In this document: piece by piece, positions 35,951 to 64,000 of the stretch
How the letters are laid out: the number at the start of each line of letters is the position of its first letter
Numbering within the stretch: the first letter of the stretch is position 1
Origin: Eonycteris spelaea
Lineage: Eukaryota; Chordata; Mammalia; Chiroptera; Pteropodidae
Assembly (NCBI GenBank): GCA_003508835.1
Contig: PUFA01000027.1
Location: 2,542,001 to 2,606,000 of the forward strand
DNA length: 64,000 bases
Direction of reading: 5' to 3'
Position numbers and translations under genes: made by a program
Notes under the pieces: model-generated
Database searches by the model: none
Seen by the model: only the letters and a program-made list of their open reading frames with translations
What the model was told of the DNA's origin: nothing

Positions 35951-36844
35951 AACCTTGACTCACGGGATTCATTTTTTTTTTTTTTTCTTTTTCGAGGATC
36001 AAAGCACAGAGAGGGAATCCGGAGCCCCAGGTAAAGTCTGATGTTCTCATGTCAGCTGTGGCGAGAACATACCTGTTGATGGATAGAGGAAATTTGAACC
36101 TTAAAAGCTGCAGGATTCTAACAGCTCCTCAAATACACTGAATGTGGAAGCTCGAGTTCAGAGCCTGAACTTGAGGTTTCTGGAAGGTAAGACTTAATAA
36201 GAGACGGATAATTGCTCCCAAGACACTAGGAAGATAATGGAAGCAAAGAGCTGTAACCCACCCTTCTCAAGATTCCGGGCACAGGGCATTACCTCCTAAC
36301 CTCATACCTTGCTTCAGATTGCTGAATATGGTAGATGCCCAGTTCAATTTGTTGACCGGATGGATTCGTGAATCGCAGTATCTTCCTCCATCATTAATGG
36401 GATACAGAAAAATCGAGAAAAATGAAAGAAAATAAATAAATAGAATAGGCGACAGTAAGATGAGCCAGTAGGAAGGAAGAGACAATAGTTTTGTTTTGTG
36501 TTGTGTTGTTTTGTTTTCTGGAAGTTAGACTTTCGAAAGACTCCTTGATCTTTCTTCTGGGTCTCCAGTTCCTACCAGGCACAGAATGCACATCCCGCAA
36601 TCCTAATGAAAACCAGGCTGGGGGTACAAGGGCTGGGGATGGGAAGCCTAAGGACCTGGGCAGAGCGAAGTAACATCTTCAAGCACGATCTGTTTTGTTG
36701 ACCAACAGAAAAAAAAATAGTAATCCCATTGAGTTTAACTGAGTGAAATGTGTTGAGAGAACAAGATTTACCAGACCTGGAGATACTACAAAAAAAAAAG
36801 TGATCCCTGAGCCACAGTATACATAATTATAGTATGAATACATA

Positions 36845-37080
36845 ATTATGGTGTCACAGTAAAGTCTACTTCTTATGTAGCACCTACCATGTGCCTTTCC
36901 TGTGCTTAGAACTTTGCCTATGTTACCAACTTCTGAGGTAGGTAACATTATTCCAATTTTCTAGATAAGAAAACTATGGCACAGAATGGCTGTGTAACTT
37001 GGCCTGGGTCGCACAGCACATGGGTGGCAGAGTCAGGCTGTCTGTCTCCAGAGCCTGTGACATGAGCTATGCTGCCTTTA
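36845..37080 (+). repeat. MIR SINE
   Basis: 'tagcacctaccatgtgcctt', 'gataagaaaactatggcaca', 'gtcgcacagcacatgggtgg' and 'tctccagagcctgtgacatg' give a near full-length MIR. Confidence 0.88.
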
Positions 37081-37624
37081 TTAAAGCTAGAGAAGAAGGG
37101 CTGTACTAAGGGAACACTGTGACATTTAGAGTTGTATTAATAAGATAATTGTTTTTAAGATGATTAATTTGAAAAGAATTCAGGCAGAGTAAGAATTTAA
37201 TGCTATTTTCACGAGGGATATGAAGAAAAGAGGAATGCCCCCAAAGCTGAGGACCAGGAGCTATGGTGCAGATGTGCATGCAGTGTTTGGAACTCAAGAT
37301 GCCCAGGTTTGGACCCAGCTTAGATAAGGTGCTCATCTTTCTTGCTGAATTCTTTTTATGTAAAAGAACATCCCAGGTGACTGATAATCAAATGTTATGA
37401 TGAGTGCAAAATGTTCAACACCATGCTTGGTACACTGTAAGATGTCAATAAACATTAACCATCTATTAAATCTGAACCTCCACATGAAGGTGTAGAAGCA
37501 TTGTGGGGAAGACCCCCATCCCACTGATCCCTGGGTCTTCTAGTGCCAGCCAGCCACACAACTTTGTACTTAATATGTGACCTTGGGAGAAAAAAATTAA
37601 GAGAACAAAAAGAAATGGAGTGGA

Positions 37625-37850
37625 TGCTGAAATAGTAATAATTAGCTCATGTGCTAAGCATTTTTTATCACTTATTGTCACATTACTTTTTATTAACCTC
37701 AATTTACAAATAAGGAAAAGTGAGGCTTAGAGAGGCGAGTCAGCTTGCTTAAGGTTACATAACTAAGGAATATCAGAAATTCCATTTGAGCTCAGGTCAA
37801 GTGACTCTAGAGTTTATGTTCCATATCACTATTTTTGCTGCCTCCCAGCA
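37625..37850 (+). repeat. MIR SINE
   Basis: 'ataaggaaaagtgaggctta' and 'gcttaaggttacataactaa' follow the MIR core. Confidence 0.8.
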
Positions 37851-38312
37851 TAGCATGAAGAAGGGAGTAAGGAAAGAGGCATATTCTTGGGTTGAGAGTG
37901 CTGTGTCACCTATAAGTTGTTTTAAAATTCTTCGCATTAGGCAGAGGAGTGGTGTGTGCATATGTGTGTGAGCATGTGCACGCACACGTGTGCATGCCCT
38001 TGCATATTAACTTTAAACCTGAAGTGATTAAGTTATCATTTGAATAGCATAATTAGTCACTCAAATCCCAAGCCTGTTTAGTTAGCATTAAAGAATTCCA
38101 AACTTTGGAGACAGCGATAGCAAGTGTCACCATCTAAATCTGCACTTAGAGAATTCACTCATTAGTTCAAGTGATATGAGAGATAATTATTTATGGTGAA
38201 GGCAAAATATATAGATCAGCAAGACTTACCATATAAGCAGCTCCTGCTCTGCCTAGAGTAACAACCAGAACAAGGAAGCCAGCATCCTCACACCAAGGGA
38301 ATACATTCTTGG

Positions 38313-38680
38313 CTGTCTTAGCCCATTAGGGCTGCCATAAGAACAACAACAGCAACAAAAAACATGTACTAGTGGCTTATAAACAATGAATATTTACTTA
38401 TCACAGTTCTCGAGGCTGGGAAGTTCAAGACCAAGACACTAGTAGATTCAGTGTTGGCTGAGAGCCTGCTTCTTAGCTTTCTATCTTTTTGCTGTGCCCT
38501 CGCATGGCAGAAGGTTGCTGTGTGAGGTCTATTTTATGACAGCACTAATTCCATTTATGAGGGTTCTGCCCTCATGACCTAATCACATCTCAAAGCTTCA
38601 TCACTTAATGTCATCACCTTAGAGGTTAGGATTTCAACATATCAATTCTGGAGGGACACACATTTAGACCATAGCACTAG
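38313..38680 (-). repeat. MLT1/MST-type MaLR LTR, nearly complete
   Basis: Minus-strand reading begins tgctatggtctaaatgtgtg and ends in the sequence complementary to 'cttagcccattagggctgcc'. The internal 'ctcatgacctaatcacatct' is diagnostic of ERVL-MaLR LTRs. Confidence 0.85.
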
Positions 38681-39206
38681 CTCTAGAATATTGTTGCGTG
38701 CTGTTGCGTGCTGTGTCCACACTATTGACCAAGGAAGAGTCTGCTTTGATCTAACTCTTCTTTTCAGAACTTTGTCTCTGATTGAAACTTTTTGTCATAT
38801 TCTTGTTGCAATATGGAGAACAGAGCCGAGTTTACAGAACAACAGGTCATAGGTTGATTTTATACCTCCTTGGTTAAAAAAAAATGTGTGTAACTGATTT
38901 GTGTTAGAGACTGTGTTTATTGAACCATACGACCTGGCAGTGAGGCTGTGGGGAAGGGGACCAATAACCCTTATCCACATCTAATTTTTGAAGGCTACTG
39001 ATGGTCACTCAGCAATAAGACTTTGTCAAAAGGACAAATTGGCTTGGTCCAAAAACCATTAACCATTTGAGTACATCACTGTCATAAAAGGGATTTACTA
39101 TCATTGAATGAGCAGGACAAGTGAATACAAAAGCCCTGAGGTCAAGTTTTAGTTCCTTGTATAACTCTTTTATGTTTAAAAATCACCTATTGCCTCTGGG
39201 CCTTCC

Positions 39207-39230
39207 TTTTTTTTTTTTTTTTTTTTTTAC
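39207..39230. repeat. T homopolymer
   Basis: About 22 T in a row, not attached to a recognised SINE. Confidence 0.9.
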
Positions 39231-39326
39231 ATGTACATGTGGACATACCACAGTTAGGGTCAGAGAAATGATGCAGTGTTAGAAATGTAGGGTCAAGGGA
39301 GTGTTGTTTTTTAAATGGGAGATGTA

Positions 39327-39327
<1 letters not shown>

Positions 39328-39371
<44 letters not shown>

Positions 39372-39390
39372 CAGACAAACAAATAAATAA
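39328..39390. repeat. GATA tetranucleotide microsatellite
   Basis: About ten TAGA units grading into GACA and AATA units. Confidence 0.96.
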
Positions 39391-41089
39391 ATAGAATGGG
39401 AGATGCAATTAGTATATCTTTGAACTGATGAAAATGAATCAGTACAGAGAGTTCGATAAAGTGGAAGACAGAAGGGGTAACAGAAAACATGAAATTCTAA
39501 GAACAACTAGAAGGATTAAACTTATATAGCAAGGACACCTAGTCCACTTCAACTGTAGGGCGAAGAGAAGATCGGTGCAAATACAGTGAGAGTTGTAGAT
39601 TTAGTGGGGAAATATGTGGGACAGCATGTCTAATTGCCCCTATTTTCTCAATGAATTATAAGACGAGGCCTTCAGGTAAATGTGTGAGTAGTTGAGGGTT
39701 GTGGAAATTTTGAGGGGAAGGAGAAGGTATGTAATTATTAACTCGGGGATTAGAAAAGCTAATCTGCTAAAGACACCAAGCAGGATTACTGGCATTTAGA
39801 GTAACAAATCTGAGATTTGACATTAGCTTAAAGAGAAATCATCCAGCTATTTTGTGATTTTATGAAGCAACATATAGCTGCTCCGCTGCGGGTATAAAGA
39901 AAATAAATTTTTGAGTTTTTCCACATAAGACAATAGGAGAGAGGTACAAAAGAGGTTGAGAGTATGTTCAAGGAAATGAGTAAGGGAAGGAAGCTAAACT
40001 GGACAAGGAGGGAGGTTATGCAGAGAGGAGGTTGTTGGAGGGTGAGAAAGTTCTGGGCCAGGGGTTGTTAATGGATTTGCGGCTGGAACAATTTCAGAAA
40101 TTTTAGAACAATGGCGCTACCTGAGCAAGTGACTTGAGAATGCAGGTTGTGGTTGTTAGTGAGTCCAAGACTTGTAATAAAGGTTTCCAAGGTGAGGAAG
40201 TTTCTGATATAGACTATAACCATGGGAATATGGGGCTGAGGCAGAGCTGAGGAAAAGGGCATTGTGAATGAAGGAGTCTAGGCACTAAGAAGTTGTATGT
40301 TACAGGATTGATCCATGTAGGGTTTTAAGTCACTGGGAAAGAGAATATGATAGAGGCTTTAAGTTTTATTAGAGCATTTAAATAAATCCCTACAAAATGA
40401 GTATTATCCTGGTTTCAGAGATAGAAATTAAGGTAGAAATCTGTGAAAAAAAATTTAAAAAGATAGCTCTTTATAATCTGATAATAAATGATTTCCAGGA
40501 AAAAAAAGAAAAGAATGTAGAAGAGTGAGAAGGAGAGATCAAGAGCAGAGAAAAAATTTTTAATAGAATAGAGTATTCCAATATTAATACTAGAAATAAT
40601 CTAAAAATTTCCATTATGCAACTCCAATATAACAATAATTCAGGCCAGAATCGTTAATATATGCTAAAACCAAATAGGCGAAAGGTTTTAGGGACAGAAT
40701 ATTTACTTGGATTTATAGAAAGAAAGGAAAAATTAACCTTATTAATTTTGTGGTCACCATCTTAATCAGTTATTCACACTTACCATCATAAATAGTGGAA
40801 TTATCTATTCTGATGCAATACAATGTGAAGTACAGGTCATTTATTAATTATTCTTGTCAATTGTTTAACCTGAATCTAATCAAGCCTCAAGTAACTTCCA
40901 ATTTACAGGAAAATAAGTAATACTGAATGAATTAAATACTCCAGGAAAAAACTATCAAGAAAAAAAAGAAAAAAAAAAAAGAATGATAGAGCCACTGTTT
41001 CATATTGAAAGGAGTAAAGAGACATAACAAATGTAAATTGGATTTTGGATTAGGGCAGGGGTGGGGGTGGAAGAAGAAAGAAACTATTA

Positions 41090-41740
41090 AAGGCATTTGA
41101 GACAACTGAGAACATTCGACTTTGAATCAGATATATTAAACAGCACTGTAGAAGCATGGCTAATGCTCCTGGTGTTAGGTTCGCCGAAGGAGGCACACAC
41201 AAGGCCGAGTGGGTTAAGCAAGGTTTATTTTAGCAGAGTGGCTGACAGCCCGGCTGAGCTGAAGATGGTGTCAGCAAGGAGACCTGAAATTTATATGGGG
41301 TTTGAGGTGGGATTTTTCAAAGGTGGGAATATTTCACGCCAATAAATGGGGGGAAAGGGAGGAAAGTCCAGTGAAATGGGAAGGTGAGCATGTAGCATTG
41401 CCAATTCTGACATTACAAGGTCTGGTTCCCACACTACCGTGGGGGTAAGGCCCTCCTGGACCTGACACCTGGGTGTTAAGATAACACTGTGGTTATGTAG
41501 GAGACTGTTCTTATATTTAAAGGATGCAAGCTGAAGTATGCAGAGGTGAAGTTTTACGATATTTCCAACTTGTTTTCAGGTGGCTCAGAAAAATAAAAGC
41601 ATCTAATTTGGAAAGATAAAGCAGACGTTGCAAAATGAAAACTGGTGATTGGTGAATATAAGTGAAGGACATTCAGGCAGTCATTGAATTAGTTTTTCAA
41701 CTTTTCTGTAAGTCTAAATTTTTCAAAAGTTGCATGTGGT
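41090..41740 (+). repeat. Old interspersed repeat split by the solo LTR
   Basis: 'cagcactgtagaagcatggc' on the left and 'ataacactgtggttatgtag' through 'acttttctgtaagtctaaat' on the right read as one older element (LINE 3'-UTR-like) once the LTR and one CCTGG copy are set aside. Family not certain. Confidence 0.5.
41168..41472 (-). mobile_element. Solo LTR with 5-bp target duplication
   Basis: The 295-bp body at 41173-41467 reads on the minus strand from TGTCAGG to CCTAACA, the imperfect inverted TG...CA ends of a retroviral LTR. CCTGG flanks it directly at 41168-41172 and 41468-41472. ATATAAA (41290-41296) and AATAAA (41224-41229) on the minus strand give promoter and poly(A) signals in the right order. 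No internal retroviral sequence is present, so it is a recombined solo LTR. Confidence 0.85.
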
Positions 41741-42570
41741 AGGGAGGGAGTATGTTTCTCCAAATTATTCTCTAATCACGCCTCTTTATTTAGTTCTTTC
41801 TAATCACTCCATTTATCTCTCATCTGTCTATTATCTATCTATCATCTATATATCATCTATCATTAATCAATCAAATGTGTAGTTATCTAATTTATCTATT
41901 TAATCATCATCATCTATTTTCTCATTTGCTGAATCTCCCATTATAATACAGGCTTTGCGTCTGATTCACTGTTGTATCCTAATGCCTAGCTCAGGAATGA
42001 CTACAGAAAAGCCATTCAACATATTGAAAAATTTTAAAGTAAACTGAAAGTTATTCTCTTTGCAACTATAAAAATTAGACTAGACTCTTTTCTTCTCTTT
42101 ATATGGAATAAAAATTTTAAAAATCATGAGACAGCCACTGGGATTCTCTCGAGCCTCCTTCTCTCATACCCAGAAATCCGTTCATGGAAAGCCAAGTGAG
42201 TAATGAAAACTACAAGTAGCCAAAGAAAAGTGAGTGGGGGCTGTGGTTTTGGGTTTTATTCATTCTTCATTACTTTGCCAAGAAGACATTCCCCAGCCTA
42301 GGTAGGCTGTGACTACAAGAAAGGGTTCAAACTGAGCAAATCGAACCCTAGAAAAAGGATCAGCTTTAGATTAGTTAGCATTAGTAATTGATCAATATAC
42401 AAAATGAGAAAAAAATACTGTATTATAGTTTACATTTCATTTTCCTTGTTCCCTGTATTAGGTATTTATGTTCACATTTAACTGTTGTAAAGAAGCTGGG
42501 GTTTTGTAAAACACCAAAAAGATATTTATTGTCACTGAACAGGATCTCAGGTTAAAAAGAATTCTCTCTC

Positions 42571-42600
42571 ACTCACTCACACACACACACACACACACAC
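42571..42600. repeat. CA microsatellite
   Basis: ACTC then CA units. Confidence 0.95.
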
Positions 42601-43349
42601 CCCTCTCCCTCTATGAGACCTATCCCCATGTAGTGGTGGCATATCCCAATAGCAATTTTAGTCCTTTTGAATAACTTGACCTCTTAATAACTAATCAAAT
42701 GGTTGAACTCAATACATAATCACAGTAAGAGCACCATAAATAAATGCACAATATACTTATGATTAGATCAAATAGAATCCCTTATGGCCCACAGAGGCAA
42801 AAGAGAGGGCAGAGTTTATTTTAAAAATTCTTTTTGAATTTCTAAGATAAGTAATACATGTGATTAATAACGTATTTACTTTTGCCCAAATAAAATTTCT
42901 AATAAGCACAATAGAAAACAAGTTTATTTTATTCCTACTGTAGTCTGAAACTTTTTGTGGATGTAGCTTCTAAGATAGTCATTATTATAATTTAAAATTT
43001 AAAACAGGTTTCTTGATTTTGGATCCCTAGTGAACAATTTTTATCTTGCTTTATTCATCTATGACTTAACAGTTTTCCTCTGGACAATGGAAAGAGCAAA
43101 AAAACAGCAATTATTTTAGCATGAAATAGTTCAAAATATGTTAGTAATAGACTATTTAAAAACATAAATAAAAACACAGGCCAAGTAAACAGAGGCCTAG
43201 TTTAAGAATACTTCTGCAATTTACATTTAAAAACCATTTAAATGATTTGTCCAAAATCAACAATAAACTGATATGTAAACAGAAGAAACTTTACATTAGA
43301 AAAAAAGTAAATAACAAGATCCTCATTAGTTCCATGGCAGTAGCTTCAT

Positions 43350-43570
43350 ATAGAGTGAGTGATGGTGAGAGCACAGCCTATGGCATCAGAAATAGATTGA
43401 GAGCAACCCCTTACTAGGTGGGTGACTTTGAACATCTGTGAAATGTTAACAGTGATATAATAACAATACCTACCCCCTTGCGACTGTAATTAGGATTAAA
43501 TGAGATAATAATGGACCATTTTTAGTGCATTGTCTGCCACATGATAATTGACAAATATTTTGACGATAAC
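43350..43570 (-). repeat. MIR SINE
   Basis: 'accccttactaggtgggtga', 'aattaggattaaatgagata' and 'ctgccacatgataattgaca' follow reverse-complement MIR. Confidence 0.8.
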
Positions 43571-44099
43571 GATGCTGAAGATGAGGACAAGTATGAGAAG
43601 TGAAGTAAAGTGCTTTGATAAGGCACACTGGAAAGAAACACATGAAAGTCTCTCTCCAGGGCTTAAGATGGTTTTAGAGGTGGTATAATGAGTGGAAAGA
43701 ACTATCCTTTATGAGTCAGGCACTGTTGGCCTTGATCCTAGCATTACTAGGATTAACTATGTGGCCCTGGACTTCATCTCTCCTGATGAAGTTCATAATT
43801 ATGTTCAATGAGGAGGTGCCTTGATCTTCCAGCTCTAACCTTTCATCTCTTCTTTGCATGCAAAGTGGACTCCCATTAAGAAAGAGAGCTGATGGAACAC
43901 TCCATACTAACTGAGAATTTGAATTGCCATATGTAATTGATTGTTTTATTTTATTCAAATAAAGAGCTCATTTACATCCAACTTTCAATGAGAGAAATTA
44001 ACAATGTCATGACTGCCCGTCCTAAAGAAACCACACGTGGAAGCAACCTCATTCCTATTCCTCCTGAGGACACGCCTTGAGAATGAAGCATAGACAAAA

Positions 44100-44533
44100 C
44101 TTGAATTTTAGTTAGTCTTTAATAGTAAACAAAAATGTAAGTAAAACACATCCGAACATATCATCTATCAGTAGTTCTGAGTAGTCACAGTGATCACTGT
44201 TGGAGCTGAGGTCACGCATATTTTAAGGAGATATGGTCTACCCTGTTTCAGTGGGATGTATACTCTGGCAGTTGGAAGAAAGAGGTAAGGCTTATTTTGT
44301 GCAAAGTGTATTCTTCTCTCTTCTTTATTTGGCATTTTTAAAAAATGGTTCATTTTCCTTTCATGTCAAAAGTGCTGTCAGAACGAATGGGACTGTTCCT
44401 TACTGAAATAAAATTAACTATACGAGTCGTACATTTCTGGGTCAACTTTGCTGGTTAAATCCCTCAGAATTAGCAATGCATAGAAAATCAATTGTTAAGA
44501 GAAGTTAGCACACTTGCATACCAAAAGCACAAT
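44100..44533 (-). other. PON2: PON2 3' UTR with candidate poly(A) signals
   Basis: Sequence downstream of the TAA. Minus-strand hexamers AATAAA at 44324-44329 and ATTAAA at 44118-44123 give two plausible ends, about 200 and 410 nt after the stop. The end at about 44100 is inferred. Confidence 0.5.
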
Positions 44534-61165
<16,632 letters not shown>

Positions 61166-62554
61166 CTGTTTGAAAAAAAAAAAAAATTATCTGTTTATGT
61201 TTTCCCTGCTTTGTTGCAGGAAGGGTCTAAAGAGGCTAATTAGCCACACAAAAAACACAGCATAAATCTAAAGCAAAGAGAAGATAGAAAGACAAAAGTA
61301 GGAAGATAAACAGCACATAAATGAAGTTAAAATAAAAATATACCACAAAGTCTACAGGTGAACATGGGTTGTAAAAGCAAACCAATAACTCAACGAATAA
61401 AACTTCTAATGCAAGTTCCTTTGCAAAGATAAACCTGGCACCGGGTCACGTTTCTCGCAGCTCTAGTGTTGTGGGAAGAGCTCCAGATGCAGAACCAGGA
61501 GCCCTGTCTCACTTCTGAGGACCCAGGGGAGCTGAGAAATGCTCAGACCTTCTGCAAGATGACATCATGACTGAAGGGGACCAACAGAGCCACAGACGAC
61601 ACTCCACAAAGAGTTATTAAGAAATAAGTGGAGAAGGTCCCATCTCCACGACAATATCTACTGGAGTGAGAAAGCGCCACCCATCTTAGCAAAACTACTT
61701 GCTGTGGCTGCGTCACAAAAACCAGAGTGGAGAAATAGTGAGAAGATGTTGAGCTCTAGTAAAGTATCTTCCCCCTTTCTTCCCACCCTAGAGCAGAGGG
61801 CCACAGAGATGTGTTTGGGCAAAGGCATGCGGGATCTATTGTTTTGAAGGCCACATACTATAGGCTTCGCCTGTCTTCGCATTGTCTCACCTTCCCTTCC
61901 TGTTCTCTACACTCAAAAATAATAATAGTCCTCGCAGAGTAGTTTACACTTTCCAAAGTGGTTCACATATCTGGTCATTGAAGAGACTAAAGTACCATTT
62001 GCCACTTGTCTCTCTCCTATTCACATCCTTGACAGCTTCGGACTTCTAGACACTGAATATGGGGGAGCCTACTGGTTTCTCAACAAAAAGGATGGAAGCG
62101 TAGGCCCGGGTTACACAGAATCACCAACAGGAGGCGGCAACCACTATATATGTTGTCAACGCGTATCTTATATAAAGTTTCTGATTAAAGTATCAATCCA
62201 TATGTATGTGGAATCATGGAACTCAAATAGAGAACGTAAAAAACCTAAATGTCAAGACCTTAAATTTCTTGAAATGATTCCTCAATCAAGCAATAAAATA
62301 AAAATAAATGGATAAAATATGCAAAATATATAGATGGAATAAAAATTTTAAATAAATAAAATATAAAAAAGCAACAAAACATACACTCTCTCTCACATTT
62401 ACGAGTTGCAGCAGTGATTTAAAGGGGAAAACATGGATACTTAGGCTGCAGCAGCAGCAGCAGTAATATTAGTGATGTGGATACTATCGCTGACAATCGT
62501 GGGTGGTCAAAGGAAGTCAACAATAAAATAAATGTATAGATTCTAACACAATTC

Positions 62555-62730
62555 TGTGCGACTTACATGAATGAAGTCACTTAATTCTTAACACAGTTCG
62601 AAAAAGTAGGGACCAGATCCCTATTTGAGAGATGAGAAAACTGGCTCGAGGCGAAGCAACTCCCCTGAGGCTCAGCACCCAGCCAGGTGCCACCACACAA
62701 CGGGCAGCGCTCTCACCCACTCTTGTACTT
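62555..62730 (+). repeat. MIR SINE
   Basis: 'aagtcacttaattcttaaca' and 'tttgagagatgagaaaactg' followed by 'aggcgaagcaactcccctga' follow MIR. Confidence 0.65.
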
Positions 62731-62734
62731 TTCT

Positions 62735-62900
62735 CAGTAAAGGGCGAAGAGACCTGTGTTTCTCTCTTAGCAATAAGACTGCATGACCGTTGACAAGTCG
62801 GTCCATCTCTAAAGGCCTCAGTCATCTTATCCAGGAAATAAAGATGGGACCAGATGACCTTGGCGGTCCTGCAGATTCCAGAAGAAGGTGCAGATACGTC
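62735..62900 (-). repeat. MIR SINE fragment
   Basis: 'gaccgttgacaagtcggtcc' and 'aaagatgggaccagatgacc' resemble reverse-complement MIR 5' half. Confidence 0.5.
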
Positions 62901-63489
62901 AGGAGGTCACAGCAGCAGTTTTCGTCGAGATCCCGCATCACTCATTTGGGTGTCAATTTTATGCAACTTACTATTATGCCCATTTGACTGTACAAAAACA
63001 GTGATGATGATGATTACCATCTGCCTTTTTCAGAGATAAACTACATGGATAAAAGAAAATTCAGATGTATTTGGAAAGTTTAATACGGGGTATTTTTCAG
63101 AGTCGACCTAGGTTTGCACAAGGGACTGATGATTACGCTTTGCTAATAGGTCAACAATCTTGGTTTAATTGTACAATATCATTTCTAGATATGCAGACTG
63201 CTTGCTTTTAAAACTGAAGTTAAATAAGGGCTGTGCATAACTTCTAGTTAAGCAAATCATGTTTTCTTGTCTTTTCTTTATAAAAGAGAGGATTTTGCTT
63301 CCATCCTTTGTGGCCATCAACAGCTTCAAATTCTTTCAGTAGAAAACTGCTAGGTGTTTTTGGTTTGGTTTTGTTTTTGTTTTGGTTTTGTTTTGTTTTG
63401 TTTTTGCCTGGCAGGACTATTCGTTCCCTACTCACTGATGGACTTCTGGATGTCAGGATGGCAAACCTTATCAGCTGACAAACCTAAAA

Positions 63490-63770
63490 CCATTCTCACC
63501 CACTTCCTTCCTTGACCCTTTCCACTGTAGAGGCGGGCAAGCCAAATATTTGCTTTCCCAGACTCCTTTGTATTTAGAGATAATCATATGACCTAGGCTT
63601 TTGGGAAAGATATTTTTGTTTCTGAAAAAAAAAAGGCAGAGACAAGAAAAGAGCTAAGTGGCGTCACTCTTTCTCCCTACTTTATGATGTGACCACAAAT
63701 ACAGTGCCTGGGACTACAACAACTAGTCAGCACCCGTAACATGGCAAGTATGAGGTCATGAAGCCATTAG
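63490..63770 (+). repeat. MLT1-like LTR fragment
   Basis: 'caagccaaatatttgctttc', 'tcatatgacctaggcttttg' and 'gtgaccacaaatacagtgcc' follow a MaLR LTR. Confidence 0.55.
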
Positions 63771-64000
63771 CAAAGGATCTAAGAACAAAAACATAAGATT
63801 GACTCAATGGACAAGTTCTAAAATGACTCACCTACAGAGCTTTAATCATCTGAGAAAAATGAGCCCCTATTTGTATAAGCTCCCATTAATCTGATGTATG
63901 CCTTGCAGCTGAAAGCATTCCTAAATGATAATAGATCTAGGAAGTTTGGAGAATATACAAGAGAGAGCTATACAAACTTCTTTGGACTAGCAAATCAATA

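Larger units (their letters stand above)
35951..44099. other. PON3-PON2 spacer
   Basis: About 8 kb between the PON3 promoter and the end of PON2. It contains two clear MIRs, an MLT1-like LTR, a GATA microsatellite, a solo LTR inside an older repeat, and a further MIR. The 39400-41030 and 41750-43340 stretches hold nothing I can name. No gene is seen. Confidence 0.7.
61166..64000 (-). other. PON2: PON2 intron 1, right part cut by the window edge
   Basis: No sequence encoding the PON2 N-terminal helix and no CpG island is found from 61166 to 64000, so exon 1 lies beyond the window and intron 1 exceeds 2.8 kb. It holds two MIR copies and an MLT1 fragment; about 61170-62550 has nothing recognisable apart from a short GCA repeat at 62446-62462. 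Confidence 0.8.

Noticed and set aside
39328..39390. CRISPR-like or regulatory array at the GATA repeat
   Set aside because: Simple tetranucleotide repeat without spacers in a mammalian genome.
41097..41345. An 82-codon plus-strand frame
   Set aside because: It crosses the boundary between the old repeat and the solo LTR, antisense to the LTR; not a gene.
61166..64000. PON2 exon 1
   Set aside because: No minus-strand ATG followed by the conserved hydrophobic N-terminal helix and a GT donor was found, and there is no CpG island.

Overview
The window is vertebrate, almost certainly mammalian, nuclear DNA. It is AT-rich and dense in old interspersed repeats (L1, L2, MIR, MLT1-type LTRs, Tigger and hAT DNA transposons), and its genes are split into small exons. 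It carries part of the paraoxonase (PON) cluster. There are no Alu, B1/B2, carnivore tRNA-Lys SINE, BovB or equid SINE copies. One L1 has a 3' end closing in a 'caatgtcacccca' motif. A laurasiatherian mammal is therefore likely; a bat with few young SINEs is my best guess, held with low confidence.

All recognised genes are on the minus strand. PON3 is complete: its nine coding exons run from 35707 (start codon, beside a CpG island) down to 12892 (stop codon). The spliced product is 350 residues (351 with an alternative acceptor), with every calcium ligand, the catalytic His pair and the three structural cysteines in place. PON2 follows upstream: exon 2 to exon 9 lie at 61165-44534, and exon 1 with its promoter lies beyond the right edge. 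The left 12 kb is PON1-PON3 intergenic DNA; no PON1 exon is visible.

Both products belong to the calcium-dependent six-bladed beta-propeller lactonases. PON3 is normally HDL-associated and secreted from liver. PON2 is intracellular and membrane-associated, with lactonase activity on acyl-homoserine lactones and antioxidant roles. The two genes have matching exon sizes and phases (exons 2-9 are 71, 56, 166, 127, 201, 82, 129 and 159 coding nt in both), as expected of tandem duplicates.

Region by region: 1-12.3 kb is intergenic repeats, including a complete-looking Tigger element; 12.9-35.7 kb is PON3; 35.5-35.95 kb is the PON3 CpG island and promoter; 36-44.1 kb is a short spacer with MIRs, an MLT1-like LTR and an intact solo LTR with a 5-bp target duplication; 44.1-64 kb is PON2.

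The most interesting points are an Asp-to-Asn change at a catalytic-calcium ligand of PON2 (Asp269 in PON1 numbering), a very weak 5' splice site on that same exon, a 4-codon-shorter exon 1 in PON3 facing a tandem NAGNAG acceptor, and a 255-nt PON3 intron 7 that is open in frame throughout. No novel multi-gene system is visible.
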